Source of the DNA: Alphaproteobacteria bacterium
Lineage (GTDB): Bacteria; Pseudomonadota; Alphaproteobacteria; UBA9219
Assembly: GCA_028708035.1 (NCBI GenBank)
Contig: JAQVZU010000014.1
Span: 1-32,564 of the forward strand
DNA: 32,564 nt
Direction: 5' to 3'
Shown: positions 1 through 9,587 of the stretch, piece by piece
How the letters are laid out: every line of letters starts with the position of its first letter
Numbering within the stretch: position 1 is the stretch's first letter
The notes under the pieces: model-generated
The model's database searches: none
Told to the model about the DNA's origin: nothing
The model's input: the letters and a program-made list of their open reading frames with translations, nothing else
Program-made: the position numbers and the translations under genes

Positions 1-3000
1 CGCGCCGCGAATGTCCATGTCGTGGCTTGCCAGCTGGAACCCCGCCCCAAGTTGTTCAAGCGTCTGAATGACCTCAAGCCTTTGCTGCGCAGTCTTCGAA
101 AGCGCCTTCGCCGGATCGTAAGTAAAGTACGCATACCCACGCAATTTTCCGCGCCCGACACGTCCCCGAAGCTGGTAAAGCCCCGCAAGCCCGAACCTGT
201 CGGCCCGATGCAGTACAATTGTATTGGCGTTCGGAATATCCAGCCCCGACTCGATAATGTTCGTAGCCAAAAGCACGTCGAACTGCCGGGTGTCGAACGC
301 CGTCATGATGTCCTCAAGCTGCGATGCCGTCATCCTTCCATGCGCCATAACGATCTTCACTTCCGGCACAAGCTCGCGCAGTTGCTCGGCAACGCTTGCG
401 AGATCCTCAATATAAGGGCACACATAAAACGATTGCCCGCCGCGATAATGCTCGCGCATCAAAGCTTCGCGAATCACAAGCGGGTCATAGGGCAGAACGA
501 ATGTTCGCACCGAAAGCCGGTCCAACGGAGGCGTTGCAATCAGACTCAGCTCCCTGACGCCCGCCAGAGCCAATTGCAAAGTCCTCGGAATAGGCGTTGC
601 CGTAAGCGTCAGCACATGAACCTCCGCCCGGATCTCCTTAAGCCGCTCTTTCTGCTTCACGCCAAAGTGCTGTTCCTCGTCGATGATCATCAATCCAAGA
701 TGCTTGAACGAAATCTCCTTCCCAAGCAAAGCATGCGTCCCGATCACGATATCGACACGGCCTTCCTTCATATCCTCTTTGGTGCGCTTGGCCTCAGCGG
801 AGGGAACCATCCGTGACAATTGCGCAATCCGTATCGGAAACCCCCTAAACCGCTCCGTAAAGTTGTTAAAATGCTGCCGTGCCAGAAGCGTCGTCGGCAC
901 AACGACAGCCACCTGCAAGCCCGCCTGCACCGCGACGAACGCCGCACGCAAGGCGACTTCAGTCTTTCCAAACCCGACATCTCCGCAAACCAGCCGGTCC
1001 ATCGGTTTCCCGCTTGAAAGATCGTCAAGCACGTCGCCGATGGCTTTCTCCTGATCGTCCGTTTCCGCATACGGGAACCGTGCGGCGAATTCCTGATACA
1101 CCCCATTGGGGCTTTCGATGACCTCGCCTTTCCGTATTTCGCGCTCCGCTGCGACTTTAATAAGCGAATCCGCAATGTCTTTAAGCCGCTTCTTGACGCG
1201 CGACTTCCTCTGCTGCCACCCCAGCCCGCCGAGCTTGTCCAGCGCCGCATTTGACTCCTCGCCGCCGTATCGGGTCAGCAAATCAAGGTTCTCGACCGGA
1301 ACGAACAGCTTGTCTCCGCCGTCGTATATCAGCTTCACGCAATCGTGCGAAATCCCGAGAACGGTAACATTCTCAAGCCCTTCATACCGCCCGATCCCGT
1401 GCTCAGAGTGAACCACGAAATCTCCCGGATTGAGCGATCCAAGCTCCAACTGAAACTGCTTCGCGGCCCGCCTTTTCTTCGGCGCCCTCACAAGCCTGTC
1501 GCCCAAAATATCTTGCTCGGTGATGACCGCCAGATCCGGCGAGACAAACCCGTGCTCAAGCCCCAGAATAATGAGGCCCACCAGCTTGGTATCGAGCTTC
1601 TTCAAAGCCTCGCAGCTTGCCACCTGCGTCTGAGCCGAAATCTCGTGCGTCCGCAAGAGGCCCGCCATGCGTTCCGCCGATCCTTGGCTATAGCAAGCCA
1701 ATGCCACGCGCTTGTTTTGCTTTTGCTGCTCCTCGATATAGGCCTGAACGTCGCTATAAAGATCTTTTTCCTGCTGCGACACTCGCGCCGCCGAAAAATC
1801 CTTCCCCCTCCGCCCCTGACAGTTGCATACAAGCAAATGCCGCTCATCAAGTTCGGAAAGTCCCGCAGGAATTCCCTCCCCCTTGAGGGGAGGGTTAGGG
1901 AGGGGGGGAAGCTGCTGGGAACACTCAGACGATATTTCATCCGACTGCCTACAATGAGAAACGGATTCACGGTCTGGGATTGCGCCACCCTTTACCGCCG
2001 CAAACGGAGAAACCGTCGCAACGGCTTTCGCCTCCAACTCTTTCGCAAACAGGCTCTTGGTCAAATACAAGCTCTCCACCGGAGCCGGTTTGTACGGAGC
2101 ACTACCGTCCTTCTTTTTTGCTCTCTTGGAAGCTTCATAAAGCGACTGCCGAGCCTGAAAAAAGTCTTCAATCTGCTGGAATCGTGCATCGAGTGCTTCT
2201 GAAGCCTGGTAATCGAAAACGACCGGAGCCCCTTCCATATACTCAAACAAACTAAATAGTTTCGGATAAAACAGCCCTAGCCAATGCTCGACCCCAGGAA
2301 AGCGTTTCCCTGCCGTCACGGATTCATAAAGAGCGTCCCCATCCATCACCGCCCCGAACAGCGCGCGGTACGAACTCCTGAAATGCGCAATTGATCCTTC
2401 CGTCAGGATCGCCTCTGCGCTCGGACCAAGATGAAAGCGGTCGATCTTGTCGGTGGTGGTCTGCGACATCGGATCGAAGACGCGAATGCTGTCGATTTCA
2501 TCCCCGAAGAAGTCAAGCCTCAACGGCGCGTCATATCCCGAAGGAAATAGATCGACAATTCCTCCGCGCACGGCAAACTCGCCCGCCTCGCGCACAGTCC
2601 CCGCATTCACATATCCGTTTTGCGCCAGAAACCCGCGAAGCCTGTCTATCGGAAGCGCATCCCCCACAGCCGCGTCAAGGCTCGCTAGCGCAAGCACATC
2701 GGGCGGCACGATCTTTTGGGCAACCGCGTTGACGGTCGCGATGACAACGCAAGGCCCCTTGAAGGCCTTCCGAAGCCGCGACAGTGCCGCAATCCTTTGA
2801 GATACGATATCCGTATGCGGCGAAACCCGATCATACGGCAAGCAATCCCAAGCCGGAAACGGCACGACCTCGCAATGGGGCGCAAAAAACGCCAGCGCAT
2901 CGGCCATCACCGCCGCTCGCGTCTCGTCCTGCGCCACGTAAAGAACAGGTCGCCCGGCAACCCGCCCAGCAATCTCGGCCAAAAGACGCGCGTCATGCCC

Positions 3001-3063
3001 CTCGGGAGCCCCCGCCAGCACCACGCGCTCATTTATTTCCAGATTCCATCCGCCTGTAAACAT
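1..3063 (-). CDS. mfd: Transcription-repair coupling factor Mfd (partial, C-terminus outside window)
   Basis: Mfd removes RNA polymerase stalled at DNA lesions and recruits UvrA for nucleotide excision repair. The frame is open from ATG at 3063 to the left edge, giving 1021 codons; the usual length is about 1150, so roughly the last 130-150 residues are missing. The N-terminal UvrB-like region is followed by the RNA polymerase-interacting domain (HSEHGIGRY, near residue 553), then the RecG-like translocase with Walker [10 protein letters not shown] (Lys700) and the DEEQ box (Asp795). The last visible residues, DMDIRGA, are a conserved late motif. Residues about 340-410 form an extra stretch rich in Cys, Ser and Pro that contains a translated palindromic repeat (residues 386-397, [12 protein letters not shown]). 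It lies just before the family-like segment GRRGKDF. The start fits family N-termini, although no strong ribosome binding site is visible. Long plus-strand frames opposite it are shadows. Confidence 0.96.
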   Translation of the reverse strand, partial: MFTGGWNLEINERVVLAGAPEGHDARLLAEIAGRVAGRPVLYVAQDETRAAVMADALAFFAPHCEVVPFPAWDCLPYDRVSPHTDIVSQRIAALSRLRKAFKGPCVVIATVNAVAQKIVPPDVLALASLDAAVGDALPIDRLRGFLAQNGYVNAGTVREAGEFAVRGGIVDLFPSGYDAPLRLDFFGDEIDSIRVFDPMSQTTTDKIDRFHLGPSAEAILTEGSIAHFRSSYRALFGAVMDGDALYESVTAGKRFPGVEHWLGLFYPKLFSLFEYMEGAPVVFDYQASEALDARFQQIEDFFQARQSLYEASKRAKKKDGSAPYKPAPVESLYLTKSLFAKELEAKAVATVSPFAAVKGGAIPDRESVSHCRQSDEISSECSQQLPPLPNPPLKGEGIPAGLSELDERHLLVCNCQGRRGKDFSAARVSQQEKDLYSDVQAYIEEQQKQNKRVALACYSQGSAERMAGLLRTHEISAQTQVASCEALKKLDTKLVGLIILGLEHGFVSPDLAVITEQDILGDRLVRAPKKRRAAKQFQLELGSLNPGDFVVHSEHGIGRYEGLENVTVLGISHDCVKLIYDGGDKLFVPVENLDLLTRYGGEESNAALDKLGGLGWQQRKSRVKKRLKDIADSLIKVAAEREIRKGEVIESPNGVYQEFAARFPYAETDDQEKAIGDVLDDLSSGKPMDRLVCGDVGFGKTEVALRAAFVAVQAGLQVAVVVPTTLLARQHFNNFTERFRGFPIRIAQLSRMVPSAEAKRTKEDMKEGRVDIVIGTHALLGKEISFKHLGLMIIDEEQHFGVKQKERLKEIRAEVHVLTLTATPIPRTLQLALAGVRELSLIATPPLDRLSVRTFVLPYDPLVIREALMREHYRGGQSFYVCPYIEDLASVAEQLRELVPEVKIVMAHGRMTASQLEDIMTAFDTRQFDVLLATNIIESGLDIPNANTIVLHRADRFGLAGLYQLRGRVGRGKLRGYAYFTYDPAKALSKTAQQRLEVIQTLEQLGAGFQLASHDMDIRGA
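1873..1908. repeat. REP-like palindromic G-tract repeat inside mfd
   Basis: On the plus strand CCCTCCCC (1874-1881) pairs with GGGGAGGG (1887-1894), followed by TTAGGGAGGGGGG. The same core recurs at 5785-5818 in the same orientation. It sits within the mfd reading frame without a stop and encodes a proline-rich insert on the minus strand. Similar C-rich/G-rich palindromes are widespread intergenic repeats in proteobacteria; the copy inside a conserved gene is the unusual part. Confidence 0.8.
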
Positions 3064-3238
3064 GCTTAATATGCCGCAATTAACAAAATCAAACCGCTCT
3101 TAGCGCGATATTCAAGGCTCGGCTACCGCTATTCCATAATTCGCCATAAAAGGCTTGAAAAGATTGGACATATACTAAAGACTGTAAACGAGAATAGCGA
3201 AATCAATATGAGCCACCTTTGACTTAATTATATTATAT

Positions 3239-4117
3239 ATGCGACAAATAAATGAAGACGAAAAAAAATTCCTTCTACCTCTTAATATCTATCTCGTCAG
3301 ACATGGCCAAACAGAAGGCAATGTCGATCGCAAACTTTATGCTGAAAAAGCCGACCACGCTATCCTTCTGACTGAGCGTGGCATCCGGCAAGCTGAAGAA
3401 GTCGGTGACTTCTTTGCACGTTTGTTTGCGGAGCAGCGAGCCAATGACCCTGAAGGTTTTGGGTCTGTGCGCGTGTGGCACAGCCCGTACTACAGAGCGA
3501 GGCAAACGGCCTACTATCTTCTGCAAAGCTTTCCACGCCATATTGACAATCCTTCTTCGTTCGTGAGCTATCGTGAGGAGCCTTTTTTGTTTGAGCAAAA
3601 GGGCGGCTACTTGGACGGCTGTACGGATGAAGAGATTGCAAAACTTTTTCCCGAAGCTGCAAAGGATCACGAGAAACACTGCAAGTATAACGGTCGAACC
3701 TATTCGCCTTGCCTCAATGGGGAAAGCCGCATGGAAACGGCTATTCGCACAAAATTGTTTTTTCAAAAAGTGCTGAGCGATTATCGAGAACGTAACATTC
3801 GACATGTCGTTGTCGTTTGTCATGGAGTAACCGCGCGCGCTTTTACCCTCGGATGGATGCACTACTCTCCAGAGTGGATGGATGCCGAGAAAAACCCAAG
3901 TAACTGTTGGGTTCGCCATATCGAGGGAACGCCAAAGACGGGTTATATCGATCACGGATATATATATGGCGAAGGCGCGCCGTTGAATGACGTGATGGCA
4001 ACCCAACGGCAATTAGACAATGCGCAAGATATTTTTATGCTGAAACCCCAAAGGCCGAACGCTATCATTCCCAAAGGGGTTAAGTGTTTCGATCCATTTG
4101 CGCGACGACAGCCGTAG
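3239..4117 (+). CDS. Histidine phosphatase superfamily protein
   Basis: This 292-residue protein carries the histidine phosphatase (phosphoglycerate-mutase-like) signature VRHGQTEGN, with Arg21 and His22 as the phosphate-binding and phospho-accepting residues. A second Arg lies in the YYRARQTA segment and the second His in VVVCHGVTARAF. The family hydrolyses phosphate from small molecules or proteins through a phosphohistidine; the substrate cannot be read here. No signal peptide or membrane segment is seen, so it is probably cytoplasmic. The ATG at 3239 is required, because the next in-frame ATG would remove the RHG motif; the upstream DNA is very AT-rich with no clear ribosome binding site. 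The gene stands alone between divergent mfd and dnaB and is visibly more AT-rich than both, which hints at separate acquisition. The C-terminal extension with TGYIDHGYIYGEGAPL is not one I can tie to a named subfamily. Confidence 0.9.
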   Translation: MRQINEDEKKFLLPLNIYLVRHGQTEGNVDRKLYAEKADHAILLTERGIRQAEEVGDFFARLFAEQRANDPEGFGSVRVWHSPYYRARQTAYYLLQSFPRHIDNPSSFVSYREEPFLFEQKGGYLDGCTDEEIAKLFPEAAKDHEKHCKYNGRTYSPCLNGESRMETAIRTKLFFQKVLSDYRERNIRHVVVVCHGVTARAFTLGWMHYSPEWMDAEKNPSNCWVRHIEGTPKTGYIDHGYIYGEGAPLNDVMATQRQLDNAQDIFMLKPQRPNAIIPKGVKCFDPFARRQP

Positions 4118-4145
4118 AATTGCACCCGGTTTTCAAAACCTGCAC

Positions 4146-4172
4146 TTATCCCCACTTTCCCCGTTATCCACA
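4146..4172 (+). promoter_or_regulatory. Two DnaA-box-like sites upstream of dnaB
   Basis: TTATCCACA at 4164-4172 matches the DnaA box consensus exactly, and TTATCCCCA at 4146-4154 differs at one position. They are in direct orientation, 18 bp apart start to start, and the second ends 55 bp before the dnaB start. That the replication initiator DnaA controls dnaB from here is inference. Confidence 0.45.
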
Positions 4173-4227
4173 GGGTAAGGAATGGAAAAACTCCCTTCCA
4201 GGCTCATGATGTGTTAGCTTCCCCACC

Positions 4228-5739
4228 ATGTCCGAAACAGCCAACCTCCCAGCCCTCCGAGCCATAACAAACACCGATCCCATCGGATCGGTCCGCACGC
4301 CGCCACATAACATCGAAGCCGAGCAAGCGCTGCTCGGCGCGCTGCTGGTCAACAACGTTGTTTATGAAAAAGTCGGCGAGATCCTCCAGCCGAGCCAATT
4401 CTTCGACCCTGTGCATGGCCGTATCTATGAAGCCGTCGCCACGCTCTGCAACCGGGGACAGATCGCGGACCCCAAAACTCTGCGCGGCGTCTTTGAAAAC
4501 GACCCGGCCCTCGCAGGCGTGGGGGGCGCGAACTACCTCGTCGATCTCGCGGCAAATGTCGTCACGATCTTCAACGTCGAAGACTATGCGCATCTGATCC
4601 ATGACCTGCATTTGCGCCGCGAGTTGATCTCGCTCGGCACTGACATCGTTAACGACGCCTTCCAACAGGACCTCGACAAACCCGCGACTTCGCAGATCGA
4701 AGGAGCGGAAGGCAAGCTTTTCGAGCTTGCCCAAACAGGCGAAGTGGACCGTGGCTTCGTGAAGCTCGAAAAGGCGCTGACCATCTCGATCAAGATGGCC
4801 GAGGAAGCCCACAAGCGGGACAACCATATCACGGGCGTCACGACCGGATTCACCGACATGGACCGCCGCATGGGCGGGCTTCAGCGCTCGGACCTCATCA
4901 TCCTCGCCGGGCGCCCCTCGATGGGCAAAACCGCGCTGGCGACCAACATTGCCTTCAACGCCGCGCATGCCTTCTATAAAAGCGAAGGCAAGAACGGCGC
5001 GGGCGTCGCCTTTTTCTCTCTTGAAATGTCGAGCGAACAACTGGCGACGCGCCTTCTTGGCGATTTTGCGAGCGTTCCCTCCGACAAAATCCGGCGCGGC
5101 GAGATTAAGGCCGACGATTTTTCAAAATTTGTCGAGGCTTCGCAAACAATGTCGCGCTGCCCGCTCTATATAGACGACACTCCGGGGCTTTCCGTCGCCA
5201 GTCTGCGAACGCGGGCGCGACGACTCAAACGAACTGCGCCAAACTTGGGGTTGATCGTCATCGACTATCTGCAGCTTTTGCATGGAACGGGCGGAAAACG
5301 CGAAGAAAACCGCGTTCAAGAGGTTTCCGAAATTACGCGAAGCCTCAAGGCGCTAGCCAAGGAGCTAAACATCCCCGTCCTCGCACTTTCCCAGCTCTCG
5401 CGAGCGGTCGAACTCCGTGAAGATAAAACGCCGCAACTCGCCGACCTTCGTGAATCGGGTTCTATCGAGCAGGACGCCGACGTTGTGATGTTCGTCTACC
5501 GCGAAGAGTATTATCACTCGCGCAGCGAACCGTCCCGCCGCCCCGAGGAAGACGAAGGCAAGTTTAACGACCGCTATGCCCGATGGATGCAGCGCGGCGA
5601 GGAAGTAAACAACATTGCCGAAGTAATCGTCGCCAAGCAGCGCCACGGCCCCATCGGCACAGTCAAACTGCATTTCGACGGGCAGTTTACGAGATTCTCG
5701 AATCTGGAAAACAGGTTCGGCGATGTGGAAAACGGCTAG
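4228..5739 (+). CDS. dnaB: Replicative DNA helicase DnaB
   Basis: DnaB is the hexameric helicase that unwinds the fork and engages primase. The 503-residue protein has the usual N-terminal helical domain (PHNIEAEQALLGALL, residues 26-40) and a RecA-like C-terminal domain with Walker A GRPSMGKTA at residues 228-236 (Lys234). A Walker B strand LIVIDYLQLL and the SRAVELREDKTPQLADLRESGSIEQDAD segment follow, the latter containing the typical DLRESG..EQDAD motif. Length is normal and there is no intein. The start is chosen by family similarity; upstream there is no strong ribosome binding site. Its stop codon TAG overlaps the left edge of a small inverted-repeat element (5737-5867), so the insertion apparently landed exactly at the gene end. 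The downstream neighbour is murB rather than the alr or radA often found after dnaB in related bacteria (neighbourhood is established knowledge, not universal). Confidence 0.97.
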   Translation: MSETANLPALRAITNTDPIGSVRTPPHNIEAEQALLGALLVNNVVYEKVGEILQPSQFFDPVHGRIYEAVATLCNRGQIADPKTLRGVFENDPALAGVGGANYLVDLAANVVTIFNVEDYAHLIHDLHLRRELISLGTDIVNDAFQQDLDKPATSQIEGAEGKLFELAQTGEVDRGFVKLEKALTISIKMAEEAHKRDNHITGVTTGFTDMDRRMGGLQRSDLIILAGRPSMGKTALATNIAFNAAHAFYKSEGKNGAGVAFFSLEMSSEQLATRLLGDFASVPSDKIRRGEIKADDFSKFVEASQTMSRCPLYIDDTPGLSVASLRTRARRLKRTAPNLGLIVIDYLQLLHGTGGKREENRVQEVSEITRSLKALAKELNIPVLALSQLSRAVELREDKTPQLADLRESGSIEQDADVVMFVYREEYYHSRSEPSRRPEEDEGKFNDRYARWMQRGEEVNNIAEVIVAKQRHGPIGTVKLHFDGQFTRFSNLENRFGDVENG

Positions 5740-5867
5740 TGGTCTGCGTCAGCTCAATGGTCGAGAAATGGCCGAGGAGTCTTCCCCTCCCCCTCGCGGG
5801 GAGGGTTAGGGAGGGGGGAGTTCCGCAAGAAAAGCATTCCCGTATTTTTAGCTGACGCAGTCCACTA
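5737..5867. mobile_element. Short TA-flanked inverted-repeat element (MITE-like)
   Basis: Terminal inverted repeats GTGGTCTGCGTCAGCT (5739-5754) and AGCTGACGCAGTCCAC (5850-5865) match at 15 of 16 positions. They are each flanked outside by TA (5737-5738 and 5866-5867), as expected for the TA target duplication of Tc1/mariner-IS630-type transposons. The 127-bp interior is non-coding and holds the REP-like G-tract core at 5785-5818. There is no transposase, so it would be a non-autonomous element. The left TA forms part of the dnaB stop codon. If transcribed it could fold into a long hairpin between dnaB and murB. Confidence 0.65.
5785..5818. repeat. REP-like palindromic G-tract repeat, intergenic copy
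   Basis: CCCTCCCC (5785-5792) and GGGGAGGG (5798-5805) form a perfect 8-bp stem around CTCGC, followed by TTAGGGAGGGGGG. Apart from the loop it matches the copy inside mfd almost base for base. Four G-runs (5798-5818) fit a G-quadruplex pattern. Confidence 0.75.
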
Positions 5868-5912
5868 GCATTTGATTCCAGATGACAATCGCTTTCCCAG
5901 AAGGATTTTTGG

Positions 5913-6860
5913 ATGACCCCACAAGTTCCCCCAGTCTTTGATAACGACCTCATAGGGCGTCTGCCTGAAACGCGCGGTCCATTGATTCCCAACGGGCCGC
6001 TGGCCGATCAAACGTGGTTTCGCGTAGGCGGTCCTGCGGAGGTCCTTTTCCGCCCCGTCGATGCCGAGGATCTTGCTTATTTCCTTAAGCATTGCCCTAA
6101 GGATGTGCCTGTGACGGTGCTGGGCGTCGCCTCGAATGTGTTGATCCGCGATGGAGGCATCCCGGGTGTGGTGGTACGCATGGGGCCGAATTTCGCGTTC
6201 GTCAAAGTGCAGTCTGACGGCATCCACGCAGGAGCGGCGGCAGTCGATATGAACGTAGCGCGAACAGCGCAGGCGGCTGGGGTCGCAGGGCTTGAATTTC
6301 TCTATGGCATTCCGGGAACCATCGGAGGCGGCTTGAGAATGAACGCGGGAGCCTATGGCCGTGAGTTTAAGGACATCGTATTTACGGCAGACGTGTTGGA
6401 CAGAAGGGGCGAGCGTCATACGCTAAGGCACGAGCAGATCGGGTTTCATTATCGCAAAACAGACGTGCCTGCAGACAATATCTTTATCGAAGCGCACTTG
6501 CAGGGCGAAGAGGGCGATCCCGAAGAGATTAAAAAACGTATGCAGGAGATTCAGCAAAAACGCCGTGCATCGCAGCCGATTGGCGAAAAAACGGGCGGTT
6601 CGACATTTGCAAACCCTGAGAACGACCCCGAGGGCCGTAAGGCTTGGCAACTTATCGAAGGGGCAGGGTGCCGGGGGATGAAAATTGGCCAAGCAAAAGT
6701 ATCGGAAAAACACGCCAACTTCCTTATCAACACGGGCTTTGCGACGGCTTCTGATATCGAAAAACTTGGCGAAGAAGTTCGCCGCCGCGTGAAAGATAAA
6801 TACGGCATTGACCTGCGCTGGGAAATCAAGCGTTTAGGCGTGGAGAAATCTACGCCATAG
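5913..6860 (+). CDS. murB: UDP-N-acetylenolpyruvoylglucosamine reductase MurB
   Basis: MurB reduces UDP-GlcNAc-enolpyruvate to UDP-MurNAc with NADPH and bound FAD in peptidoglycan precursor synthesis, in the cytoplasm. The 315 residues show the FAD-binding segment GVASNVLIRDGG (71-82, where the second Gly of the usual GxGSN is Ala) and YGIPGTIGGGLRMNAGAYG (131-149). The proton-donor Ser230 lies in GGSTFANP and the C-terminal glutamate Glu265 in VSEKHANF. The overall form fits the shorter type II proteins, as expected outside gammaproteobacteria. A ribosome binding site AGAAGGA (5899-5905) sits 7 bases before the ATG. The gene is isolated from other mur/fts genes in this window, converging on uvrB with a 14-bp gap. 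A short inverted-repeat element lies immediately upstream and could affect its expression. Confidence 0.96.
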   Translation: MTPQVPPVFDNDLIGRLPETRGPLIPNGPLADQTWFRVGGPAEVLFRPVDAEDLAYFLKHCPKDVPVTVLGVASNVLIRDGGIPGVVVRMGPNFAFVKVQSDGIHAGAAAVDMNVARTAQAAGVAGLEFLYGIPGTIGGGLRMNAGAYGREFKDIVFTADVLDRRGERHTLRHEQIGFHYRKTDVPADNIFIEAHLQGEEGDPEEIKKRMQEIQQKRRASQPIGEKTGGSTFANPENDPEGRKAWQLIEGAGCRGMKIGQAKVSEKHANFLINTGFATASDIEKLGEEVRRRVKDKYGIDLRWEIKRLGVEKSTP

Positions 6861-6874
6861 CCATCGAGGCAAGC

Positions 6875-8932
<2,058 letters not shown>

Positions 8933-8983
8933 ATCTTTTTTCCGGCATGCGCGGGCATATGGCATCGCCATTAGGGAGTGCCC

Positions 8984-9008
8984 GGACGCGCCCGTAAACC
9001 GGGCGCGT
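8984..9008 (-). other. Strong GC-rich hairpin upstream of uvrB
   Basis: GACGCGCCCG (8984-8993) and CGGGCGCGTC (8999-9008) form a perfect 10-bp stem with a 5-base loop. A second, outer pairing GGGAG (8973-8977) with CTCCC (9010-9014) could extend it. There is no T-run after it on the minus strand, so it is not a classic intrinsic terminator. It lies between the stop of the cysteine-rich gene and uvrB and may attenuate or stabilise that transcript. Confidence 0.55.
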
Positions 9009-9029
9009 CTCCCTCAATATAAGTCAGTT

Positions 9030-9437
9030 TTAGCCGTTCTTGAAAATATCCATTAGTTTTTCATCGAACTCCGCATGAGCTTGACGCTCAGACATCTTGT
9101 TCTTCATCCACGAAAGTGCCGCATCCACGGCAATGTCCGCGATTTTGTCCATTTTTTTGCCCATCTTCGCTTCAAGCGCCGCTTTCATTTTTTCAATAAG
9201 CAACTCTTTATGAGCTATTTTGGCCAGCATCATGAGCTCCATGCACTTTTCGTGTTCCCCGCCCATGTTGTTACAGCAGCATGAGCAATTACAGCCGCCG
9301 CCGCATCCGCATGAACACTCTGATGTGCATCCACAACTGCATCTTCCGCTCATCTCTTCATGAAAACCATGCATCGCTCTCCCCATTTTGTGCATTCCAC
9401 TATACATGCCACAAGAACCCGATTTGCATTCGTCCAT
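9030..9437 (-). CDS. Small cysteine-rich, probably metal-binding protein
   Basis: I do not recognise this 135-residue protein. It has 14 cysteines, 13 of them in the first 55 residues, spaced mostly as CxC (residues 33, 35, 37, 41, 43, 45, 49, 51, 53-55), with many Met and several His nearby. A final Cys lies at residue 65. From about residue 65 on it becomes a helical Met/Lys/Glu-rich domain without cysteines. This layout suggests binding of soft metals (Cu, Zn, Cd) or metal clusters, similar in spirit to metallothioneins, but no named family is visible. There is no signal peptide or membrane segment. GGGAGG, 6 bases before the ATG, is a strong ribosome binding site and makes this a convincing gene. 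It is followed on the same strand by uvrB after a hairpin; whether they are co-transcribed is unknown. Confidence 0.8.
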   Translation of the reverse strand: MDECKSGSCGMYSGMHKMGRAMHGFHEEMSGRCSCGCTSECSCGCGGGCNCSCCCNNMGGEHEKCMELMMLAKIAHKELLIEKMKAALEAKMGKKMDKIADIAVDAALSWMKNKMSERQAHAEFDEKLMDIFKNG

Positions 9438-9587
9438 AGCTGCCTCCCTCGTTGATCGGATGATTTCCAGGAAAGGACTATACCACGTCCGTCAAATCCT
9501 ATGATGCTCAATTTTAAAGGAAAAATTGGAAAGCGATGTTTTAGGGCCTATCCATGATCTTTGTGGCCAAATTCTTTTTTTCCAAGA

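Noticed and set aside
22-2202. Long plus-strand open frames at 22-816 and 1345-2202
   Set aside because: They lie opposite mfd, are Arg/Pro/Leu-rich with no motifs, and arise from GC-rich codon bias.
4204-5040. 278-residue minus-strand frame opposite dnaB
   Set aside because: DnaB is certain on the plus strand; the frame is biased composition only.
4228-5739. Possible intein in dnaB
   Set aside because: Length and motif spacing are normal; no inserted domain is present.
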